Source: Phymatolithon calcareum
Lineage: Eukaryota; Rhodophyta; Florideophyceae; Hapalidiales
Length of the DNA: 64,000 nucleotides
Reading direction: 5' to 3'
Assembly (NCBI GenBank): GCA_977006965.1
Contig: OZ345355.1
Span: forward strand, 2,294,001 to 2,358,000
Shown here piece after piece: positions 40,330 to 51,049 of this stretch. Below the pieces are notes generated by a model. The model was given only the letters and a program-made list of their open reading frames with translations. It was not told the origin of the DNA and searched no databases. Numbering within the stretch: position 1 is the first letter of the stretch; each line of letters opens with the position of its first letter. The translations under genes were made by a program, and so were the position numbers.

Positions 40330-41088
40330 ATCAGTTCGTAGTCGTAAATATTCAGCTCTTGACCGTCCTTCTCATCCCTGTGACGGGACCAATTGATAGC
40401 GGTGATATTAGCTCCAACAATAGTCGCACCGGCGCCGATAACCGGGCCAAGCCATACCCAGATACTCAGACCGATGCTCTTCTTACTATTGCCCGATTCC
40501 GATGACATGTCTCTGTCTTTCTCATTCGTATCTTTCGCACCCGAGCCATTGTTCGGTTTCGAGACCGTTGTGGTCAGAGTCTGAGACTCCTTGGGTGCCT
40601 CGCGATAAAGAAAACCACGATTGTAATATACGATGACGAAGTACTTTACACTTTTTTGCGGAGGACCTGATTCGCGAAACCCTACATTTCCAACTGGACG
40701 TCTTCTCTAGGCGTGTGAAAGAAACAAAGACTTTAGTCATGTGATATTCCTGGCAGCGTAATTTGGGTGAGTAGCCGGTCACTCGGTTTCCAATCTTTTT
40801 GTTCGTAGATTAACTATATGAAAATTTACCAAACACTGTTGTAAGCGGAAAGCTACCGATCGAACAGGGCTTCCCATTGAACGAGAGACTTCGTGCCGCG
40901 AGACTGCGTTCAGTTTTGTAGATCTCCGCGGTGTCGCCGCAAATATCGTTCTTGCCGTTCCCTTGCTCCAATGTGTAATTGCCCACGATATCCGAGATTG
41001 TGAACGTGGCGATGGAGGGGCACACCAGATTCAGAAGCAGAAGGGTAAAGTGGAGAAGCCGAAGCTGACAGAGAGACGAGCACGCCAT
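40330..41088 (-). pseudogene. Broken paralogue of the 243-aa membrane protein
   Basis: The start codon (41086-41088), signal peptide and first cysteines match the 13696-14427 gene. The frame stops at about 40810 (after FGKFSYS). It resumes in another frame at 40522-40782 (CQEYHMTKVFVSFTR), then again at 40330-40508, with the same SIWVWLGPVIGAGATIVGA membrane helix and IYDYE tail. The original stop is lost in this frame. At least two frameshifts make it non-functional. Its upstream flank still matches that of the intact copy. Confidence 0.85.
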
Positions 41089-41502
41089 CGCAGGGTGATG
41101 GTGATTTTAAGAGGAGCACTGTGCGGGATGTGGACGCCAGAAAACCAACAGCGGCTCACACGAGCACCGAGAATGGACTAGAATTCCGGGAAGGTGACCG
41201 CAACGGTAGATGAACTGTCAGTAAAGGTAGCGACTACTTGAACTGTGGTGAAGGAAGCGACCGTGCAAAGGACGCACGCGGAGAAGGAAGTCCCGGAGTG
41301 TCTCGACGGCGTCCGATCACGGTGGGGGGGGGGAAGGATGAAGAAGAGATGATAACGAAGCACAATCATTTTGACTCCGTATGATGACCCAAAACGTATC
41401 ATATACGTGTGTCGAAAGTACAGAACATAGGACAGTTTGAAGCTTTGATGCTTTGATTGGAGGGAAAAATTTATGTAACTTCGCTTTCCAAACCTGAGGC
41501 TA

Positions 41503-41595
41503 GAGTCTATTGTACGGCAACCGACCGGTACATACAAAGACGCAGGAAAAATGAAACGGTTGACCTCAATTGAGGACCTCCCGCACAATAGACAC
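41503..41595. mobile_element. 93-bp MITE sharing TIR type with adjacent 2-kb element
   Basis: GAGTCTATTGTACGG (41503-41517) and CCGCACAATAGACAC (41581-41595) are inverted ends, with TA on both sides (41501-41502, 41596-41597). It contains one CCTCAATTGAGG palindrome (41564-41575). Its right end abuts the next element, sharing one TA. Confidence 0.75.
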
Positions 41596-41597
41596 TA

Positions 41598-43593
41598 GTG
41601 TCTATTTGACGAACCCCCCTCAATTGAGGGTATTTCCCTCAATTGAGGGGCGATTTGAAAGCTCAAAAAAATCCATAAAGCAAATTCGAAACAGATCGAT
41701 CATGCCATATTCGTAAAGCCTCGCTCATCGTCTGTGCGAGGAGTACCCACACTACTACCTTAAATTCGCTTCGCTCGGTGCTAGAAACGAAAATAGGTTG
41801 GTCACTCAGAAGTTTCAGACCTGCCATTCCAGGAGAAAAACACCGGCCGCGCGCGGTCGGTACATCAGTGCACATCAAGACAGCATCTGTAGGCGGTCTA
41901 TCAGAGTGCTCCAGACTATGCGGAGCCATTTCGTAGTCAAAAAAGGTGAGTAGTATGGTTCAGAATGTACTCGGGGAAAAAATCAATGGTCGCGGGAGCA
42001 TGTCACATCGTATGAAATGGGTTCTGATTCGTCATCCATTGAAGAAGACTAAGATTAAGACAGTCCACATTGTCAACGTCAAGGCAGAGAAGGCTGTCGT
42101 TGACATTCCAGACGCTGAAAAGCTTGAACCGAGCCAACACCGGCAAAAGCGCGGTATAGCCTAGGCCTGCTTACAGTGTTCATCCTTGCCAATCTTCATC
42201 GCGAAACGCCTGTTTATCGTCTACAGTCGAGATCACATGCTCCTCAGAAGGGCATACAAGCTTCGATGAAACCTTCAGAAGCTCTAAACGCCCTCTTCCG
42301 AGCACTCTCGCCTAAGTCTTACAAGGCCCTTGAGACCAAACATTGCACCGGGAACTTGATGTCATCACGCCCGACCGCGAGCCGAATACGTGCGCTCATT
42401 GGGTCCCAAGGTACAAGCGCAAGTTCTATGTCCGTTTTAGAGACGATTTTACTCTCAGTTGTGGAAACTTCGCACTCTAAACAGAGACTTCTTATTCGAG
42501 ATTTGTGGTATTGGACTTCATTCAAAGTACGATTGCGTGGTGACGATGTTTCCCCAAGTTACCTGCGAAAACTTGCTGCTTGGACGTCCGCTAAGCTGAG
42601 AAGAAAGGGGCGAAAAGAGACTACAGTGACAGAGCCTATTAAGTTTTTCGAAATACTTGTCCTCATGGCAAGAGTTGAGTTCGGCGCTGAGAGCGCTTTC
42701 TGGAAGTCTACCAGGCCGAAGAAGTATCTCCCTGGCCCTTCTTCTTCCGAAACAGTGATGCCGGTGGGAGAATACCTCCGGTTGATTTCATGCAGAGTGA
42801 AATCAAGTGAATTAGGCGACATATACGCTGCGCAGTACCGCTGGTCACCTCGGTCAAGATTATGTCGATCCCACGAATGACCACAGAAAGCACACTGTGC
42901 CAAAGAGATTTTGAAGGCGAGATGGCTTACGGAATGGTAGTTCTGTGCTGCCTTATGGCCGCGTATGCCGGTACAAGGCGCATTGCATGTGTGGATTCAT
43001 ACTTAGTGAGTACTGACTCTGCAGACACTCAACAAGTGCGCCTATAGTTCATAGGGGCCATCTAACTCTTCTGGCGATTTTCTGGGTTGTTTGCTAGTTG
43101 TTATTCTCTGGAGACCATGCAGAGTGTCAGCAGCACATGACGCAGTGAAGGTTTTGTGAAGTGCCGGAAGAGCAACTCATCGATAGCATTTGACACGCGC
43201 ATTACTTGTCGACGTGCAGTTGCGCCAGAGCGTACATTTGCATTCGAGAGCAGTGTTGGACGCCACGTTACCCCTAAGAAAAGTAAAAGGATACTTTCAG
43301 AGGTCATGATGACAAGCTTTGTTGTGCAAAACAACTGCAGAGTTTGAAAATGCAAGACCTCGACCATAGTGTTCTCACAATGTAATACGCTTGATAGTGC
43401 CACAATATACATTTGCGACATTGATACTGTTAGGAACTGCTTCACTAAGCATGCTGAAGACATCTATGAGCTTGGCGCTGTTGATGCGCTTGATAGCGAG
43501 TAACTTTCATGAGCAAAAAATTAAATGAATCTCTTCCCTCAATTGAGGGAAAATTGCCCCTCAATTGAGGGAAAATTTCCGTCAAATAGACAC
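41598..43593 (+). mobile_element. 2-kb TA-flanked TIR element with paired CCCTCAATTGAGGG sites
   Basis: Ends: GTGTCTATTTGACG (41598-41611) and its inverse CGTCAAATAGACAC (43580-43593), with TA on both sides. The 14-bp perfect palindrome CCCTCAATTGAGGG occurs twice just inside each end (41617, 41636; 43536, 43558). The total is 1996 bp. The empty site is visible in block B1 near 14835. TA target use suggests a Tc1/mariner-like mechanism, but no DDE motif of that family is seen in its ORFs. Confidence 0.8.
41918..42880 (+). CDS. Spliced ORF of the 2-kb element, function unknown
   Basis: ATG at 41918. The first exon ends at 41945 in AAAAG before GTGAGT. The intron 41946-42176 ends in CTGCTTACAG. 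Splicing joins in frame to a long ORF ending at 42880 (about 243 aa). The protein is basic and helical: MKPSEALNALFRALSPKSYK, LIRDLWYWTSFKVRLRGDD, KFFEILVLMARVEFGAESAF. I do not recognise it and see no D-D-E triad. Being the longest ORF between the TIRs, it is the candidate transposase or a captured host sequence. A minus-strand ORF at 43101-43463 is a second possible product. Alternative or extra exons cannot be excluded. Confidence 0.4.
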
Positions 43594-43792
43594 TAGAAGC
43601 ACACGGTTTCTGTTCATTCCGATTGCATGACACCACGATTCATGATGAACATACAGTACATCATCATCATCATGACGATATTTAATCTGATTACAATGAT
43701 TCGTAATTAGATTGATTTTCTCACAATGCCCATGACCCATCATTATGGGGAAGGCAGCAACGAAGTACGGGTGAATCATTCACCTGTACATA

Positions 43793-44190
43793 CAGTCAGA
43801 CCTCGATAAATGGAACCTCTTTTTTAGAATAACCTCGGTTAGCAGCATAATCGAGTGCTCCACGAAAACCGTATCCTCCTAAATTTAACGAAAATTAAAG
43901 GATTCTAGAATATTTGATAGGAGCATTACTTCATGTTCGAGGTCACGGGGCATACCTTAAATTTTGTTATAATTTTGTTTAGCGTACACGGAGCATATCC
44001 TCACTCGTAGAATACTGTAAGTACTTTTCATGTTTCTCCTGCCATTGGCATACAGTACAGTAGAATATGGCTACTGTTCGGAACACGTGTGATCCAAAAC
44101 TTATGATTCAAAATTCGACTTGAGAATAACCTCGATTTTGAGAATATTGGACCATTCCACATTGCCCATCCATTTATCGAGGTCTGACTG
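43793..44190. mobile_element. pogo/Tc1-like MITE
   Basis: CAGTCAGACCTCGATAAATG at the left and its exact inverse CATTTATCGAGGTCTGACTG at the right, with TA on both sides (43791-43792, 44191-44192). CAGT ends plus a TA TSD are typical of pogo/Tigger-type elements. Block B1 lacks it (about 15065). No ORF inside. Confidence 0.85.
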
Positions 44191-44569
44191 TAGATGTGCT
44201 GTAAGTGCATCATGCACCTACAGCATATCTTATTTTTAGACATAGATCAATATCGCGTATGTGCTAATTTGGCAATGGAAACGCAGCGAACTATGTATGC
44301 GACATCTCGTGGGTCTATAGGACACATCACGTACATGCAAACCCCGTGTTTCCTTTTAAAGCTATGATGCGTTGAAGTGACATTTCGCTGAAAATGGGTA
44401 CAGTAGATTAGAGCTAAAGAGCATTCGTAATTAACTGGATTTATTGAGAAGGTACCATGTGTCCCAACGTGAGGATAGTCCGCACCTTTCTTAGCATTCG
44501 ACCACACTCGAAATTTCGGTTCCTTAATCAGAATTACTTAGTACCGCGTCAATGGCTCGGGCCACCTTG

Positions 44570-44721
44570 GTGTTTCTTTTTGCAACTGTTTAGTTGTTTA
44601 TTTGAAAGCCCTCATTAACACTCCTCAGACTGTACGAGAGCAGCTTTTCGTAATTTGTTCATTCTATTATATCGCCTGGTCCCTAATACAGGGACTCGTC
44701 GTTCTCCATATTGTCAATTAT
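44570..44721 (-). mobile_element. LINE group D tail nested in LINE group A, 11-bp TSD
   Basis: Flanked by GGGCCACCTTG (44559-44569) and GGGCCACTTTG (44722-44732). The sequence is the reverse of 16660-16815, beginning with the TTATTTGAAAG tail. Confidence 0.7.
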
Positions 44722-45840
44722 GGGCCACTTTGATCTCCTCTGCAGGGGTCCATGTTGACTTTCGCAGGATGCTCTTGAGTGTTCTAACTGCCCATGCTCC
44801 TTGACTGCCCTTCTCTTCAATTAACTTCAGCGGATTTCTTGGAAACTGACCTAGATTCCATCTTGCACATAGAATTCTGTGCCTGCTTTCTTTCATCCTC
44901 ACTGCTTGATGCGGTAGACCATTCTTGGAAAAGGTAATTTTCCTAGCCCGGCGTTCTTCTTGTTGTTCCCAGGCTAGTCGGAGGGCACTCCTGTCTTGGA
45001 TATCGGTTGGTGTGTTCGATTTTCGCATGCGGTCCAACGTCTCGAGTTACAGCTCTGCCCCAGCGTCGAGTGTCTATTCCACAACCTTCCTAAGTCTTCG
45101 CGTTAACTTCGAGAGCAGGTGATGTCGTCGGAACTCCCATGGTTCTATTTGGAATAGCTTTATTAGTTTTCTCCAGTGCCGCCCTTCCCACTTTCCAAAC
45201 AGTATCGTTGCGATGTTCTTTTAGACTTGCACTGCTGTTCTCGATACTCGGATTGTGTCGGAAGTTATATGCGCGGCATACTCATATACCGACCTGATGA
45301 ATGCTTTGAAAAGCCTGATGCATTTTTCTGTGCTGTATCATTTCCTTGTCATGCTTAGAGTGCTCATGAGCCAGACTTTTGCGCCAGCGCTTTTGAATCG
45401 CTCCAGGAGTCGGTTTTCACGAATTCTGTTCCCGTCAATTCTCGTACCGAGATATTCTGCAATGCGCCTTATTTGAACTTACTCGTTCGCCAGAAGCAAC
45501 GGTGGTCTAATCCTTCGACCTGGCAGTATGACGGAGCACTTTCCGGCTGACCAAGTCATTCGATAGACCTGCGCCCGTTCGGAGCATTCGTTGAGCATTT
45601 CCCGGAGCTCGTCTTCACTCCTCACCATTAGTAGGACGTCGTCTGAAAACATATTCAAGCGAAGACGCGCATTAGAATCGTTGAACCTCATGGTCGCGAT
45701 CCTTTCTGCCAAGGTGTCCATCAGAATATTGACCAGTGTGGGGCTAATGGGGGATCCCTGGGAGACTCCACGCTCGCTTATACCTCGTGTTTTTCCTGCC
45801 TCATTCATAACCGTAAGAGTGTCTTCTGTAGCGAGAGGGG

Positions 45841-46513
45841 ATATATGTTGATTTATTTTAAAAGCTCCCAAAGCCTCAAATTTAGTAACAGGGCAGCTTC
45901 TCGCTGCTTTCGATACTCATCTCTCTACTCTTCTTCTAATATATCCTTAATTCGAATTTCCCTCCTTGTCAGGGCCCGAGTAAGTCTTTTGCATTCATAT
46001 TCCGTTTCTTGGTCCACTTTCGCCAGGATAGATTTTCTCCACAAAGGAACTCTGTAGAGAGAGCGAAACCAACGATGCCATGTTTGTTGATAATCTGACG
46101 TCAGTTACTCGCATTAACTCCTCTCGTCGTACCCGATCGTGTGCTGACTTTTTGTCAAATATAGAGTTCGTCTTTCTTCGTTGTTTCACGGCTGCTGTAT
46201 ATCGGAGGAAGACCCTTTCTGTGCCTTTTGGGGGTTGTTCCTTTCTGGAGAAAATCCATTCTGGCGAAGTACTTTGGGACTGGTGCTGTGGTGGTGCTTA
46301 TCGTGTTGCAACGTATACTACGGTCTATGAAGATGGACCAAGAAACGGAATATGAATGCAAAAGACTTACTCGGGCCCTCAGAGGGAGAAAAATTCGGAT
46401 TAAGGAGATATTAGAAGGATCAGAGACATGAGTATCGAAAACAGCGAGAAGCTGCCCTGTTACTCAAATTGAGGCTTTGGGAGCTTTTAAAATAAATCAA
46501 CATATATCCCCCC
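45841..46513. mobile_element. Head-to-head inverted pair of LINE group C 3' ends
   Basis: 45841-46045 is the reverse complement of the same LINE tail found forward at 46250-46513. Both include GGGAGCTTTTAAAATAAATC, ATCAACATATATCC, and the coding part MDQETEYECKRLTR / EGSET. Together the arms could form a hairpin of over 200 bp around a 200-bp spacer. The pair interrupts the RT region of the group A LINE. Confidence 0.75.
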
Positions 46514-46724
46514 TTTTAGAGGTTGGAATCCCAGTTTTGAACTATTGAAGAATACTTCTTCCGGATCAGTTAATCCACCGCTAATTCGAATATTCTGCGA
46601 GCGTGCGACAACAGCGAAATCGGTCTGTAGCTTTTCGGGGAGCTTGGGTCTCCTTTCTTAAATATTGGAAACATCAGTGCGTGATTCCAGTCGTCAGGCC
46701 AACACCAGAGCTGGTCGGCTTTCG

Positions 46725-47130
46725 TGATAGTTGCCGGAAATTACCGACCGATTTCCTTGCATAGCCACTCAAGGAAAATTATTGAGACAGCTATTGATAA
46801 GAAGCTGCGCACAGTATACTCAAACCACTTGTATCAGCTTGGGTTCCAAAAGGGGAAGAGCACTGAACTGGTCATCCTACGAGCTACTGAGCTATTAAAA
46901 GAAGGTCAGAGATGTGTAGCAGTATTGGACCTTAAGGCTGCCTACGACACAGTACTGTTCGTACTCCCGCCTGGGCTCGCGTCCGCGCGTGTCTCGCCAG
47001 CGACAAATTGGGCACCAGAGAAATGGTTTCCCCCTTCCCTCATGGAAAGTTGCACTCAAGCTTTTATTTTAGCCATCGCAGATCCAGCTGTTGAAGGACA
47101 GCTCTGCTTTAGCGGCGTCGCCCGGAATCT
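46725..47130 (+). mobile_element. LINE group B fragment (RT N-terminal part)
   Basis: Encodes NYRPISLHSHSRKIIETAID, GFQKGKSTELVILRATELLK and VAVLDLKAAYDTV, almost identical to 52750-52970. It starts abruptly at a junction with reversed LINE group A sequence and loses homology after about 46955. Confidence 0.75.
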
Positions 47131-47940
47131 ACGCTAGGTTTCTTTCTTTCTTTTATTGCGGGATTTATCAGAGCTGGTAAACAACTCCACATCCTTACGG
47201 CTCCAGTAGACTTAACAGATACGAGTGGTACTTGATGTCACAACAACTGCCCAAGCTGCACAATGTGCAGACCTTGGGAAGCTTAACATCTATATCGCTA
47301 CATAGCCAATCTTCAGTCGCCGTCCTTCAAAGGGATGCCCCGGGTTGGAAACCATTTAGGACGCTCACGGTAGCTAGTCATCTCGCTGCCTTCTTTCATC
47401 TTCTTCTGTCTTCTCTCCCAGCTTCCTTGAGCGTTGCGGCACACCACTCAGGGCGGAATCCATGTACTACCATACTACCAGGAGGTGATAGTCTTCTCCC
47501 ATGGGGAGGCCGGATCACAGCTCTTGCAAGTTCAAAAAAAACCCTGCACTGTAGCGGGGAAAAATTCCTGACTGAGCTCTTGGTTCCTATCTGTGACGCA
47601 CAGGTGAACGGGCCGGACCGGTATGATAGCCGGCCTGTATCAAATCCGCTTAAATTCGCAAGATTTTCTCGAAATCTTGCAACGGCGGGCTTGGGTCTGG
47701 CATTTCAAGTGTGGCAAGTTCTCGATTCGCCAAGTCCCTGGAGTGCGCGTTCACGATCGCGTCCGCCATTTCCGGCGAGATTACCGTCGGAAGGAGCGCT
47801 TTGTGCAGCTTTATCGCTGCGGCCACTTGCGCCGGCGCGGGCGCCCGCGCCCGCGCCGGAAACTTGTCTTTTTTCGTTTGTGGTCCGTTCGGTCCGGTCA
47901 AACCCTTCTCTCCCTCTCCCTACGCTAGGTTAATTACCAC
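47131..47940. other. No gene confirmed; GC-rich stretch at 47820-47860
   Basis: A 233-codon plus-strand ORF (47232-47933) has low-complexity Ala/Pro/Arg-rich content. An 83-codon minus-strand ORF (47650-47901) ending LQDFEKILRI looks more protein-like. Neither is recognised. Confidence 0.35.
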
Positions 47941-47951
47941 TCGGCAATTGC

Positions 47952-48266
47952 AATAGGACAGACTCTCCAAAGAAAACAGCGCCTGGACTAAGCGAGCACC
48001 TAACCATGTTTCAGGCTGTGCACAAGTAAGGACTACCCGCAAATTGAAATTACAGCGTGCCACAGGACAGGGGAGTAACTTTCCCCCTCGAGGTCCCGAA
48101 GAAGACCAGAGGTGGGTTTTTGTAGTCCGCTGAGTCGTGTTACACCAACAAGAAAAGAAAACCCCTTCAGGACAGAATCTAGACAAAACCCCTTGGCCTT
48201 AGGAAAGTTGCCCCGAGCGTCAGCAGATGCGTTGGTAGCTTTTAAATAAAAATCAACCTTTCTTCT
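47952..48266 (+). mobile_element. Full-length SINE-like element (315 bp) with 11-bp TSD
   Basis: TCGGCAATTGC precedes (47941-47951) and follows (48267-48277). Internal landmarks: CTGGACTAAGCGAGCAC (about 47980), GACCAGAGGTGGGTTTTTG (48103), CAGCAGATGCGTTGG (48220), and the tail AACCTTTCTTCTTC. No ORF. No clean Pol III box A/B pair was identified, so the SINE label rests on size, tail and TSD. Confidence 0.8.
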
Positions 48267-48277
48267 TCGGCAATTGC

Positions 48278-48602
48278 TATGAATGTAATGAAATTGAATA
48301 ACAAGGAAATGCGGGAACAAAACAAATCATACAACTACACAAGTTGACAGAAAAATCGGGAAAGGGAATCTCCCCGATGGAAGATGATCTTGGAAACTCG
48401 GGGTATGCAAGGTTGGTCGCAAACACAAGGGACAAGGCATGTTGATGATTCCGGACCGAGGAGCTGAGCGGATTGGGAATAACGGCCGTTGCGGCCGAGC
48501 GCTGCCGCTCCCGCTAGCCGGTGATACATGAACTCCGCCACGCCAACCGTGTCCCCGTTGTATCTTGATTTCCCTCCGCGCGGATGTGTACCGGCGTGAA
48601 CA
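48278..48602. other. No gene recognised
   Basis: Flank between the SINE and LINE copy 1. Overlapping minus-strand ORFs without familiar motifs. Confidence 0.35.
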
Positions 48603-50612
48603 AGTACGGAGAGTACACTTGGTGAACAGAATGAGACAAGTACTGCCCAAGGAAATCTGCGCAATGGCCGAGGCGTTCTTGACACCATCCTGGGTAGCAA
48701 CAATTGGTGATGCGAACAGGAACTGGTTTCTAGTGGACAGGAGGGTCCCACAAGGGTCCCCTCTCAATCCAAGCCCCTACAACATCTTCATGGATGAATT
48801 CGAAGAGCGAATGAGCCGGGCATCAAAAACCTGGGCTGAAGTACCGGCTATCTTCTTCGCAGACGATGTTCTTCTCTCTCCGAAATCACCCGCTGCACTG
48901 CAAGGTCTATTGGATATAGCTACCCAATGGGCACAATAGCTAGAGATGACTTGGAACACTAAACAAGGGAAAAGCGAAGTCCTCGAATCAGAAGAAACAT
49001 TGGGCAAGACATTAAAGCTAGAGAACAAGGTACTAGAACAAGCTCCGGAGGTCACGTACCTTGGAGTATCCCTAGACCCCGGAGGAGTCGCAGATACGTT
49101 AATGATGCAACGACTAAAGAAATCAAGGACGGCCGTGTACGAGGTGCGTACACTGGGAGTGTTCAAGAAAGATCTGAGTATACAGAAGTGTATTCAGATA
49201 TACAAGGCACTAGTACAGCCACGCTGGGAGTACGCAATGCACTTAACGCCCTGGACAGAAGACGTACAAAATGCCGTGAAGGAAGTAGAAGCAACATTCT
49301 CAGTCAAGTATTCGGGAGACTGGCCCGAGGAAAGACGGATAGGCTCCGTCTCCTGTGCCGGATCCAGGCGGCCCCACATCGACGAGAAATCTTGGCCTTC
49401 AAAATGCTGAGAAGGAACAAGGCGAAAGAACGTATGTATTCAAAGGAAGTGCCCGAAAGAAGAAACAACCATGAAATTGCAGTACACGAGGAAAGATATC
49501 GCCGCGATGGAGACCAGAGAGCCGTTCGGTGAAGCGGTAAAGCATATCCAAACAAACAAATCTTCGCAAAACACTTCGATCGATATTTCTGGAAATGGAA
49601 GGAGACCACCTAGAATCGAAGCGGAAAAGAAAGATACCATACGACAAGCCAAGAGAATTGCCAGCAATCCTCAAGTTTCCCATGTGAAGAACAGACAACT
49701 CGCGCTGCAGTATGCCTGTGGCAGGTTCCTACAAAAAGTATGACTGAAGAATTCGGCATCAGTGTCGCAATTCGAGGTCGGGAATAATCGCTGTCGAGAA
49801 GACAAGAAGCAAGGGGTCTCAAGTGGCTCCGTCTCGCGCACTGCCGCCTGTTCTCATAACAAGACAGTAAATTCGGAGATAGTCTAAGTGGCTCTGGATC
49901 AGCGCCGCTTCATACTCCAGCGCCAATGACCAAATTCAGAATGGTATAAATGCGACAGCACCCGAACACAGCATTGTGTCGGAAGGCAGTCGGAATAAGA
50001 ATCACCAAGTCTTGGTCGGCTCAGTGCTCCTTCCGGGAGCACGCATGGGGAAGTGGCTGGTGTAAGCGTCTCGCCATGCCCGGTCCCCGTTTGAAAAACC
50101 ATCGGTCATAACGGATCACTAAGACTAACTGGTGTGTGACGACATTCTTGAACAGCACGTGGACGTTCGCGAGGTTCTACAATGCTGAGCGCGCGAAAGG
50201 TAAGAAACTCTCTTTTGTTCTGAACTTTTAATTGCCGTTTTGCGACAATCAGAGCCAGACAGCACATGGAGACCCTTGAACGCACGCTAGCAGGCTACGA
50301 ACTCGAAGGAGAAAACGACTGGAAACAGAAAAGGCGCTAGATGTGCACTTACTATTAAGCAAGACACTCATAGAAAGCATGGAGAACGAAGAAGGCCTGT
50401 ATTAATTCGCAGAATGCAAGGCAAAAAGTGGTCGAGTCCAAGCACCAACAATCCCGTAGAGGACTGAGATAGGACTACTTTGAGTCCTGAGTTTTCCCGT
50501 CCGTCATTCTGGTGGACGTTTCGTGAGCTGCAAAAAGGTAGGTAGCATCAGAGGAAGCCTTGCCCATATCTTCGGAAGTCTGTGGGGCTTTTAAATAAAC
50601 TTGAATGGAAAA
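48603..50612 (+). mobile_element. LINE group B copy 1, 5'-truncated
   Basis: From 48603 nearly identical to 52971 onward. RT motifs: RRVPQGSPLNPSPYNIFMDE (about 48745-48800) and IFFADDVLLSPKS (48852-48890, catalytic FADD intact). A TAG at 48939 interrupts the frame, which then continues (MTWNTKQGKSEVLESEE; VTYLGVSLDPGGVADTLMM) to about 49330, where it shifts. About 490 bp at 49760-50245 have no counterpart in copy 2. The tail (50246-50612) ends CTTTTAAATAAACTTG. The 5' truncation implies retrotransposition rather than simple tandem duplication. Confidence 0.85.
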
Positions 50613-51049
50613 AAAGTTTAAATTTTAAGAAAAGTTGAGGTTGATGTCCGTAGAGCTGATTGTTGCGGTTGACAGTGTTTCGGTTTGTTATCCTGTACGC
50701 GTAGTACGTTTAAAGAAGTCCCTTGGTTTCTACTCATGTTTTTCTCAATCAATCTTTCTTTCTTCCACTACACAGTTTAGTTATTCAACGTCTAGAGACC
50801 TCAAATGCGTTCCCGGCCTGGATTCATACTCGCGTGTCTGCTTCCCGCGAGTACTGGGACACAACACTACAAGAGGACATCCGTGTGCCCTTCGTGGAAT
50901 GTTATTTAATTCTTGCTTGTGCCAGGACTCGAACCGGCGTGGTCAACAGGCCTGCCTGCATCGTAGCAAAAAATGCGCGCATGTTCGCTGAGGCAGTTTT
51001 ACGAATACAGTACATCCTCGATCTAAGCTGCTTGATATAGCAAGGACCT
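50613..51049. other. No gene recognised
   Basis: Short ORFs with no motif. Flanked by LINE copies. Confidence 0.35.

Larger units (their letters stand above)
40300..44428. repeat. Duplication block B2 (partner 13690-15290)
   Basis: Same-orientation partner of B1, broken by a 93-bp and a 1996-bp TIR element (41503-43593) and a 398-bp MITE (43793-44190). It ends at GAGCATTC, where a LINE group A tail begins. Confidence 0.8.
44430..46735 (-). mobile_element. LINE group A copy, long, with nested insertions
   Basis: The left end is the reversed group A terminus (GAGAAGGTACCATGTGTCCC, 44445-44464). Minus-strand coding is visible at 44714-45037 (IQDRSALRLAWEQQEERRAR) and 45479-45871 (RGVSQGSPISPTLVNILMD, LNMFSDDVLLMV: the catalytic F-x-D-D box, with Ser for Ala). 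It resumes upstream at 46515-46735, where the reversed SPKSYRPISLLSHA-like region begins. It is interrupted at 44570-44721 and 45841-46513. Frameshifts around 45040-45470 make it non-functional. Confidence 0.8.

Noticed and set aside
41946-42164. 72-aa ORF as a separate gene in the 2-kb element
   Set aside because: It lies wholly inside the predicted intron, starts at the GTGAGT donor and has no motif.
47232-47933. 233-aa ORF as a host gene
   Set aside because: Low-complexity Ala/Pro/Arg runs come from the GC-rich stretch, and an opposite-strand ORF looks equally good. No motif.
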